The position numbers and the translations under genes were made by a program. From an uncultured Anaerolineales bacterium (GTDB lineage: Bacteria > Chloroflexota > Anaerolineae > Anaerolineales > Villigracilaceae): a DNA stretch of 5,250 nucleotides. The DNA lies in NCBI GenBank assembly GCA_938008865.1, contig CALLJA010000307.1, positions 1-5,250 on the forward strand, given 5' to 3'. This document shows positions 1 through 4,216 of the stretch, piece by piece. The notes beneath the pieces are model-generated. The model was not told the origin of the DNA, made no database searches, and saw nothing but the letters and a program-made list of their open reading frames with translations. The first letter of the stretch is position 1; every line of letters begins with the position of its first letter.

Positions 1-348
1 GAGGTCCAGGCGGACCGCGAGGGCGTGGCCCTGCGTTTTGCGCAGGAATGGGGTCACGTGGTGGTGCTGAAGGGCGCCTTCACAGTGATCGCCTCGCCCG
101 ACGGCCGCTCGACGGTCATCCCTGTGGCTTCTCCCGCGCTGGCGCGGGCTGGGACGGGCGATGTGCTGGCGGGCCTGATCGTTGGCCTGCGCGCCCAGGG
201 CGTGGATGCCTACGACGCCGCTGTGGCGGGTGCCTGGATCCACGCACGGGCGGGGCTGGAAGCCGCCGAGGCGCTCGGTACCACGGCCTCGGTCCTGGCA
301 GGCGACGTGCTCGCCGCCGTGCCCGATGTCATATCCGAGTTGGAATAG
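1..348 (+). CDS. nnrD: ADP/ATP-dependent NAD(P)H-hydrate dehydratase, C-terminal part (5' end outside window)
   Basis: This is the last 115 codons of a ribokinase-fold NAD(P)H-hydrate dehydratase. The family uses ADP or ATP to dehydrate hydrated NADH/NADPH, repairing damaged cofactor in the cytoplasm. The frame is open from base 1, so the gene starts upstream. Visible family motifs, numbered within the fragment, are VVLKGAFTVI at 21-30 and AGTGDVLAG at 50-58, the nucleotide-binding loop with the catalytic Asp at 54. A helical stretch with the typical A-x3-H-x2-A-G spacing follows at about 74-86, and the C-terminal helices end about residue 112, as expected for a complete C-terminus. In many bacteria this domain is fused behind an NnrE epimerase domain; whether that is so here cannot be seen. 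The gene converges on the 461-1513 gene across a shared terminator. Other ribokinase-fold kinases are possible, but the KGAxTVI plus GTGDVLAG pair is characteristic. Confidence 0.9.
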   Translation, partial: EVQADREGVALRFAQEWGHVVVLKGAFTVIASPDGRSTVIPVASPALARAGTGDVLAGLIVGLRAQGVDAYDAAVAGAWIHARAGLEAAEALGTTASVLAGDVLAAVPDVISELE

Positions 349-410
349 GTGAAGTCCTCGTTTTGACGGCGGGGCGAAGGGTATCGGTCCTCCGCTTCAC
401 ACGAAGGAGA

Positions 411-450
411 AAAAAAGAGTCTGGCATATCGCCAGACTCTTTTTTGTTTT
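411..450. terminator. Bidirectional intrinsic terminator between convergent genes
   Basis: A perfect 15-bp inverted repeat has arms at 411-425 and 431-445 around a 5-base loop (atatc). The core stem is GAGTCTGGC/GCCAGACTC, extended by six A:T pairs. The right arm ends in a T-run continued by GTTTT, and the left flank is an A-run, so the transcript of either strand forms a stable hairpin followed by U residues. It lies 62 bases after the nnrD stop and 15 bases after the stop of the minus-strand SPFH gene, exactly where both need to terminate. Confidence 0.93.
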
Positions 451-460
451 AAGACTTGCT

Positions 461-1513
461 CTAACCTTTGAGGAAAGCGTCCAACGCTTCCTTGCTGATG
501 CGGTAGGCGCTGCCGAGTTTCTTGGCCTTGAGGTCGCCTGCGGTGATGGCGGCGATGACGTCCTCTTCGGAGACGCGCATGTAGGCCGCGGCTTCGGCGG
601 GGGTCATCACGTCGGGGACGGAGGCCTTGGCCGCGCCGCCGCTGTTGTTGTTGGCGGCCTGCTGCTGGGCCATCGCGCCCGAGGTGGCCTGCTGCATCAG
701 GTTGCCGATGCCCATGCCCGCGCCGATGCCCGCCGTCAGGCCCGCGCCGCCGCTGGGATTCTGGGCGGCGTCACGCATCGCGTCCGCGGCCTGGAGTTGG
801 GTGTAGGTGGCCATGTCGAGCATGCCCATGTCGCGCAATTCCTGGGCCGACTTTTCGCTCGGCTTGATGTTGCCGACGTAGAAGGTTTTGAGCACCAGGC
901 CGATGGCCTCGAAGTCGTCCTGTACCTTGGCGCGGACAGCGGCCCCGATCTCCTCGGTCAGGCCGATGATCTCGGGCACGGAGTGTTTCGCGCCCGTCTC
1001 CCCCAGCACGTCCTGCAGTTTGGAGAGCAGCATGGTGCGCAGGCGTTCTTCGATATCCGAAGTGCGATAGGCGTGCTGCGCGCCGACGATCTGGGTCACG
1101 AACTGCTGCGGGTCCTTCACCTGGAAAGAATAGGTGCCGAAGCCCTGCAGGAGCGCCACGCCCAGGCCCATGCCCGGGTTGCGGACGATGATGGGCTGCG
1201 GGGTGCCCCACTTCTTGTTGGCGAATTCCTTCATCGAGACGAAGTAGACTTCGGCAGGGAAGGGGGTGCGGTCGTTGAAGGCCTTGCCGATCCAGTCGAT
1301 CAGGAGCGGGATGTTGGCGGTGGCAATGGTGTGACGGCCTGCGCCGAACACATCCAGGGCGTTGCCGTCGCGGAAGAAGACCGCCCGCTGGCTTTCGCGC
1401 ACGATGACCTGCGAACCGATGCGGAAGTCGCCGATGCCCTCCTCGGGGAAGCGGTGGACGATCTCATCGGTCATCTCGTTCGGATATTCAATGACGTCAA
1501 AAATTCTGGCCAT
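461..1513 (-). CDS. SPFH-domain protein (YdjI-like) with C-terminal excisionase-type helix-turn-helix
   Basis: A 350-residue protein. Residues about 25-230 form an SPFH/Band-7-like domain of the subgroup often labelled YdjI or 'virion core protein'-like. Recognisable stretches include SQVIVRESQRAVFFRDG at 34-50, FGAGRHTI at 56-63, YFVSMKE at 90-96, and the F-x-V-x-D-P segment at 130-135. SPFH proteins usually form membrane-associated oligomers. No signal peptide or transmembrane segment is visible, so attachment would be peripheral. Residues about 250-297 are a low-complexity Gly/Ala/Gln/Asn linker. Residues 300-350 match the HTH_17/excisionase pattern: 'MTPAEAAAYMRVSEEDVIAAI', then GDLKAKKLG, then YRISKEALDAFL. 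Many relatives end in a zinc ribbon instead. The start at 1513 is chosen because AAGGAGAG lies just upstream; the longer reading from 1558 would begin inside the -10 box. The gene appears monocistronic, with its own promoter and terminator. The SPFH call is firm; DNA binding by the tail is inferred. Confidence 0.88.
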   Translation of the reverse strand: MARIFDVIEYPNEMTDEIVHRFPEEGIGDFRIGSQVIVRESQRAVFFRDGNALDVFGAGRHTIATANIPLLIDWIGKAFNDRTPFPAEVYFVSMKEFANKKWGTPQPIIVRNPGMGLGVALLQGFGTYSFQVKDPQQFVTQIVGAQHAYRTSDIEERLRTMLLSKLQDVLGETGAKHSVPEIIGLTEEIGAAVRAKVQDDFEAIGLVLKTFYVGNIKPSEKSAQELRDMGMLDMATYTQLQAADAMRDAAQNPSGGAGLTAGIGAGMGIGNLMQQATSGAMAQQQAANNNSGGAAKASVPDVMTPAEAAAYMRVSEEDVIAAITAGDLKAKKLGSAYRISKEALDAFLKG

Positions 1514-1517
1514 GTTT

Positions 1518-1525
1518 CTCTCCTT
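1518..1525 (-). promoter_or_regulatory. Ribosome binding site that fixes the SPFH start
   Basis: The minus strand reads AAGGAGAG four bases before the ATG at 1513, a near-consensus Shine-Dalgarno sequence. It selects this ATG over the in-frame start 15 codons upstream, which has no such signal and overlaps the promoter. Confidence 0.85.
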
Positions 1526-1536
1526 GAGTGTCTGAA

Positions 1537-1584
1537 GAACGGTTCGATTATAGTCCAAGCGACTGCCTCATACAAGAACCGTTT
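1537..1584. repeat. Inverted repeat flanking the SPFH promoter, candidate operator pair
   Basis: AACGGTTC at 1538-1545 and GAACCGTT at 1576-1583 are perfect 8-bp inverted copies. Their centres are 38 bases apart, with 30 bases between the arms. The promoter hexamers fill that gap almost exactly: one base separates the left arm from the -10, and the right arm abuts the -35. The left copy is itself a dyad, GAAC-G-GTTC (1537-1545), and the right copy is GAAC-C-GTTT (1576-1584). Such placement suits a repressor covering both sides of the promoter, or a DNA loop. The regulator is unknown, and chance cannot be excluded for 8-bp arms. Confidence 0.45.
1547..1575 (-). promoter_or_regulatory. Sigma-70-type promoter of the SPFH gene
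   Basis: On the minus strand, TTGTAT (1575-1570) is followed after exactly 17 bases by a perfect TATAAT (1552-1547). The -35 matches only in its TTG, and the -10 is full consensus. Transcription would start near 1540 and leave a leader of about 27 bases carrying the ribosome binding site. Position, spacing and the leader all agree. The weak -35 may imply modulation by a factor binding the flanking repeat. Confidence 0.72.
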
Positions 1585-1624
1585 GTCTTATTTCCATACG
1601 GATTTTCCCCGACCGCGTTGCATG

Positions 1625-1650
1625 AAAAGAGCGCAGGCTGGCTGCGCTCT
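1625..1650 (-). terminator. Intrinsic terminator after rnk
   Basis: A perfect 9-bp stem, AGAGCGCAG (1628-1636) with CTGCGCTCT (1642-1650), encloses a 5-base loop. On the minus strand it is followed by a short U-run (TTT at 1627-1625, four counting the last stem base). It begins 7 bases after the rnk stop codon. The stem is strong and GC-rich, but the U-run is short, so termination may be partial. It separates the xdhC-zinc ribbon-rnk unit from the SPFH promoter. Confidence 0.72.
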
Positions 1651-1656
1651 GTGGAA

Positions 1657-2073
1657 CTACAGGTCGAAATTGCCCGAGGCCTCGGGCTGGAACAGGATCT
1701 TCGCCACCTTGAACTTGCGCACCCCGTCGGGTACCTGCCACGAGAAGACATCGCCTACGCGGTAGCCGAGCATGGCCGTGCCGATCGGGGCCAGCACCGA
1801 GAGCCTGCCCTGGGCGGGGTCGGCATCCTGCGGGAAGACCAGGGTGTATTCCATCTCCTCGCCGCTTTCTACGTCGATCAGCAGGACGCGTGAGTTCATG
1901 GTGACGACATCGGCGGGCACCTCCTGCGGGCGGACGACCTGTCCGCGGTGAAGTTCCTCATCCAGTTGTTTCAGGTACGGACTGTTGCGGTAGTCGGTGC
2001 TGCCCGCGTCCGCGATCAACTCGCGCAGGCGCTTCAAGTCGAACTCGGTGATGAAAATAATGCGTTCGCTCAT
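1657..2073 (-). CDS. rnk: Rnk-type regulator of nucleoside diphosphate kinase (GreA/GreB C-terminal domain family)
   Basis: A 138-residue protein, close to the usual Rnk length of about 136. Residues 1-45 form the short helical N-terminal part, and residues about 50-131 the FKBP-like GreA/GreB C-terminal domain. Strong family signatures are DVVTMNSRV at 55-63, LSVLAPIGTAMLGYRVGD at 91-108, and the C-terminal ILFQPEASGNFDL at 126-138, which parallels the QPEA-G ending of Escherichia coli Rnk. Rnk binds RNA polymerase and competes with Gre factors. It lacks the long coiled coil with an acidic tip, so it is not expected to stimulate transcript cleavage. The start at 2073 is chosen because family homology begins there; the longer reading adds 44 unrelated residues antisense-like in composition and overlapping the neighbour. 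An AAAGGA lies just 2 bases before the ATG, a tight spacing. It sits 62 bases after the zinc ribbon gene, probably in the same transcript, and a hairpin terminator follows. Confidence 0.88.
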   Translation of the reverse strand: MSERIIFITEFDLKRLRELIADAGSTDYRNSPYLKQLDEELHRGQVVRPQEVPADVVTMNSRVLLIDVESGEEMEYTLVFPQDADPAQGRLSVLAPIGTAMLGYRVGDVFSWQVPDGVRKFKVAKILFQPEASGNFDL

Positions 2074-2106
2074 GATCCTTTCGCTTTCATGGGTGTGATA
2101 GCCGAG

Positions 2107-2115
2107 AGTGTACCA
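2107..2115 (-). promoter_or_regulatory. Possible weak extended -10 promoter for rnk
   Basis: In the 62-base gap before rnk the minus strand reads TGG-TACACT, an extended -10 (TGn) with 4 of 6 matches to TATAAT. It would give a start near 2100 and a leader of about 27 bases. No recognisable -35 lies at the right distance. It may supply extra rnk transcript independent of xdhC, or be chance. Confidence 0.25.
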
Positions 2116-2135
2116 GACTTTTCGGCAGATGGGTC

Positions 2136-2729
2136 TTACCCGTCGACCAGGCGCGTGCCGCAGGCCTGGCAGAAGAGCGCATCGGAGGTGTGCCCGCGCC
2201 CACATTTGGGGCAGGCGCGCGGCAGGTCCACGGGCAGGGCCGCGCCGCAGCCCACACAGGTCTCGAATTCGGGGTCGTTGGCTACGCCGCAGTACAGGCA
2301 GACCTTCGGGTTGGCGGGGCCGTTCCGTTCACCCGCCAAGGAGCGGGTCAGGGCGCAGATGTCATTGATGGCGTTCCAAATGTGCGGCGCGACGTTTTCC
2401 TGATTCAACTCTCCCAGCACGTCTGGCAGGGCAGCCAGCAGCGAGAGTGGATTGGTGGCGGCGCGTTCCAGCAGCTCGCTGGCGTCGGCGGTGCGGTCCA
2501 GCCAGTCGCGGTCGCGGCTCATGGTGACCAGCACGCCGCCCTCCGTGTCCGCGATGTGGACGGTAACAGGAGTGCCGTGCTTCGAGCCGACCTGCACCAG
2601 GGCCGTCTCGCCGCGCGCCTCGACGCGAGTCTTGTGCTGGCGGTCATTGAAGCGCGCCGCCAGTTGGTCGGCCAGCGCCGCCGCGCGGATGCCGCCGTGG
2701 AACATGCGTTGGTTGGGCGGCAGCGCCAT
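2136..2729 (-). CDS. Double zinc ribbon protein with uncharacterised N-terminal domain
   Basis: A 197-residue protein. The last third holds two zinc ribbons: Cys 144/147 with 158/161, and Cys 173/176 with 187/190, each made of two CxxC knuckles followed by G. Such double zinc ribbons bind two structural zinc ions and usually mediate protein or nucleic acid contacts. Residues 1-135 match no family I can name. They look mixed alpha/beta: a helix at about 13-28, strand-like stretches at 33-48 and 53-70, then helices at about 84-133. No signal peptide or membrane segment is visible. The start at 2729 overlaps the xdhC stop as TGATG, and GAAGG lies 4 bases upstream, so translation is probably coupled to xdhC. 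An alternative ATG at codon 9 has no visible ribosome binding site. The upstream coupling hints at a role near XdhC or simply operon membership; the function is unknown. Confidence 0.85.
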   Translation of the reverse strand: MALPPNQRMFHGGIRAAALADQLAARFNDRQHKTRVEARGETALVQVGSKHGTPVTVHIADTEGGVLVTMSRDRDWLDRTADASELLERAATNPLSLLAALPDVLGELNQENVAPHIWNAINDICALTRSLAGERNGPANPKVCLYCGVANDPEFETCVGCGAALPVDLPRACPKCGRGHTSDALFCQACGTRLVDG

Positions 2730-3520
2730 CAGGCCTTCATCATCCTGCCCGTGCCCTTGTCGCGCAACATCAGGATCTCGGCCAGGATGCTGACCGCGAT
2801 CTCCTCGGGCGTCTCGGCGTTCAACTCCAGCCCCATCGGCGAGTGGATGCGGGCGATCTGTTCGGGGGCCATGCCCTTTTCCTTGAGGGCCTTGACCGTG
2901 GTGGCCCAGCGGCGCTTCGAGCCGATCACGCCGATGTAGGCCGCAGGCGACTCGAGCAGGCTGGGCAGCCCGAGCGCATCCACATTGGACCCGCGGGTGG
3001 TCAGCACGAAATAAGTCCGCTTCGTCACTTTGAACTGTTCCGTCAACTTTTCCATTGGGACGGGGTAATATGCATCCGCGCCAGGGGTGGCCTCGGGCGT
3101 GCAGAATTCGGCGCGGTCGTCGCTGACGGCCACGCGGAACCCAAGCCACTTCGCCAAGTGGACGACGGCCTTGCCCACGTGTCCCGCGCCGACCACCACC
3201 ACCAGCGGGGCAGGCAGGATCGGTTCCACAAACACCTCCACGGTCCCGCCGCATACGCCCACGTCGCCGCGGCTGGGATCCACCATGCTGTACTTGATCG
3301 TTTGCGGCTTGCCCTCGGACATGGCGATCATGGCCTCGTCGAGCGCGCGATGTTCCATGTCCCCGCCGCCGATGGTGCCGATGAAACGCCCGTCGGGGTA
3401 GACGAGCATCTTGCTGCCCACGTGGCGCGGCGTGGAGCCCTGGCTGGCGACCACCGTGCAGAGCGCGGCGGTCTCATTGTTCTTTTCGATCTCGGCAAGC
3501 GCTTGATAAATGGTTGGCAT
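2729..3520 (-). CDS. xdhC: XdhC/CoxI-family molybdenum cofactor insertion chaperone
   Basis: A 263-residue protein of the XdhC family. These proteins bind molybdenum cofactor, promote its sulfuration, and hand it to xanthine dehydrogenase or related molybdenum hydroxylases in the cytoplasm. The N-terminal XdhC/CoxI domain covers about 5-80, with ASQGSTPR at 25-32 and TIGGGDMEH at 49-57. The C-terminal Rossmann-type domain covers about 104-255, with VVVVGAGHVGKA at 107-118, YIGVIGSKRR at 195-204, and the conserved 'IHSPMGLELNAETPEEIAVS' at 225-244. Both domains are complete and the length is normal for the two-domain form. The ATG at 3520 is preferred over a TTG 12 codons upstream, because that TTG overlaps the -10 box; the ribosome binding site is weak (AGG two bases before the ATG). 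It is first in a probable operon with the zinc ribbon gene and rnk. No hydroxylase or cofactor-synthesis gene lies in the window, so its client is unidentified. Confidence 0.92.
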   Translation of the reverse strand: MPTIYQALAEIEKNNETAALCTVVASQGSTPRHVGSKMLVYPDGRFIGTIGGGDMEHRALDEAMIAMSEGKPQTIKYSMVDPSRGDVGVCGGTVEVFVEPILPAPLVVVVGAGHVGKAVVHLAKWLGFRVAVSDDRAEFCTPEATPGADAYYPVPMEKLTEQFKVTKRTYFVLTTRGSNVDALGLPSLLESPAAYIGVIGSKRRWATTVKALKEKGMAPEQIARIHSPMGLELNAETPEEIAVSILAEILMLRDKGTGRMMKA

Positions 3521-3555
3521 GGCCTGTTTTCTTTGTCTGGGTTGAATTACCCGCA

Positions 3556-3561
3556 ATTATA
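3556..3561 (-). promoter_or_regulatory. -10 element of the xdhC promoter
   Basis: The minus strand reads a perfect TATAAT, followed by T-GCGGG. A start near 3549 would give a leader of about 29 bases before the xdhC ATG. No good -35 lies at 16-18 bases; GGGACA at a 15-base spacing is the nearest (4 of 6). The promoter may be weak or activator-dependent. Confidence 0.55.
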
Positions 3562-3595
3562 CCTGTTTGATGCGCCTGTCCCGGGGTTATGTGTT

Positions 3596-3601
3596 TATAA
3601 T
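3596..3601 (+). promoter_or_regulatory. -10 element of the promoter for the 3641 GGDEF gene
   Basis: A perfect TATAAT is followed by AA-GCGGG, mirroring the opposite-strand xdhC box. A start near 3608 would leave a leader of about 33 bases before the ATG at 3641. No recognisable -35 is present at 16-18 bases. Position relative to the gene supports it. Confidence 0.52.
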
Positions 3602-3640
3602 AAGCGGGATGATTCCAGCAGGTTTCCGCCTCAGGATTTT

Positions 3641-4216
3641 ATGACCTCACAGCAAATCGAACCACCGACCCGCATCTCTGCCCCCTATGTAGACGACCTG
3701 ACAGGATTGCTGAACCGCCGCAGCTTCCTGCGGGAGGCGGCGCTGGTGTTCTCGCGTTCCTCCGCCTCCGACCTGGGTCTGGCGGCCATCCTGCTCGACC
3801 TGGACCGCTTCAAGAAGTTGAACGAGGAGTTCGGACGCGCGGTTGGCGACGAAGCCCTGCGCGCGGTGGCCTGCATCTTCCGCGAGACCCTGTGTCCGCA
3901 AGACCTGCCGCCTCGCAGCGCCATGCTCACGGCGCGAACGGTAGCGGGGCGCTATGGCGGCGAAGAATTTGCGGCCATCATACAATGTCCCGCACTTGCG
4001 GATGCCTGCCGCATGGCCCAGCGCATCCAGTCCAGGGTACAGGCCCAGCCGTTGCATGTGGGCGGGCGGGAGGTACCGATCATCATCAGCCTGGGGGTGT
4101 TCTTCACGCGCGGCACGCTGCCCAATGTGCGCGCGCTGCTGAGACTCGCAACCCGTTCGCTCCAGCGCGCCAAGCATAACGGACGCGATTGCTGGGTATG
4201 CGAGGAAGAGCCTTAA
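3641..4216 (+). CDS. Small soluble GGDEF-domain protein (probable diguanylate cyclase)
   Basis: A 191-residue protein that is almost entirely a GGDEF domain, with only about 16 residues before the DDLTGLLNRR start motif (18-27) and no sensor or membrane segment. Diguanylate cyclases make cyclic-di-GMP from two GTP. The metal and nucleotide motif reads DLDRFKKLNEEFGRAVGD at 53-70, keeping the Asp 53, Asn 61 and Asp 70 ligands but replacing the usual ND and GH by NE and GR. The active-site motif RYGGEEF is intact at 104-110. The RxxD inhibitory site expected at 97-100 reads TART, so product inhibition is probably absent. The C-terminal helix, usually ADxALYxAK, reads ATRSLQRAK. A CxxC (Cys 184/187) sits near the end. 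The ATG at 3641 has AGGA five bases before it; the frame is open far upstream only as an antisense shadow of xdhC. Activity is likely but unproven, given the altered secondary positions. Confidence 0.87.
   Translation: MTSQQIEPPTRISAPYVDDLTGLLNRRSFLREAALVFSRSSASDLGLAAILLDLDRFKKLNEEFGRAVGDEALRAVACIFRETLCPQDLPPRSAMLTARTVAGRYGGEEFAAIIQCPALADACRMAQRIQSRVQAQPLHVGGREVPIIISLGVFFTRGTLPNVRALLRLATRSLQRAKHNGRDCWVCEEEP
4213..4216. other. Shared TTAA: overlapping stop codons of convergent GGDEF genes
   Basis: The plus-strand TAA occupies 4214-4216 and the minus-strand TAA occupies 4215-4213, so the palindrome TTAA ends both genes. I find no stable hairpin with a T-run within about 60 bases on either side, so each transcript should run into the other gene in antisense. 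Confidence 0.85.

Noticed and set aside
797..1765. Long open frame on the plus strand (322 codons) opposite the SPFH gene
   Set aside because: It lies antisense to a well-supported SPFH gene, is rich in His/Arg/Asp/Gly as expected from a GC-rich complementary strand, and has no recognisable domain or ribosome binding site.
2101..2126. Possible hairpin (GCCGA/TCGGC) after the zinc ribbon gene as a terminator
   Set aside because: The stem is only five base pairs with a 16-base loop and no following T-run on the minus strand, so it does not look like a terminator.
2074..2205. 44-residue N-terminal extension of rnk
   Set aside because: It overlaps the end of the zinc ribbon gene, has no Rnk homology, and the length from 2073 already matches the family.
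3032..3040. GAACTGTTC, a second GAAC-N-GTTC dyad like the one at the SPFH promoter
   Set aside because: It lies within the xdhC coding sequence away from any promoter, and a single 8-specified-base match in a window this size can arise by chance.
2730..3254. N-terminal extension of the zinc ribbon protein to 372 residues on the minus strand
   Set aside because: The extension overlaps xdhC in another frame and has Arg/Gly/Pro-rich shadow composition. The TGATG start at 2729 is the natural one.
2843..3640. Plus-strand open frame running in phase into the small GGDEF gene, which would give a 457-residue protein
   Set aside because: The first 266 codons are antisense to xdhC with shadow-like composition. 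GGDEF homology begins just after the ATG at 3641, which has its own upstream promoter and ribosome binding site.
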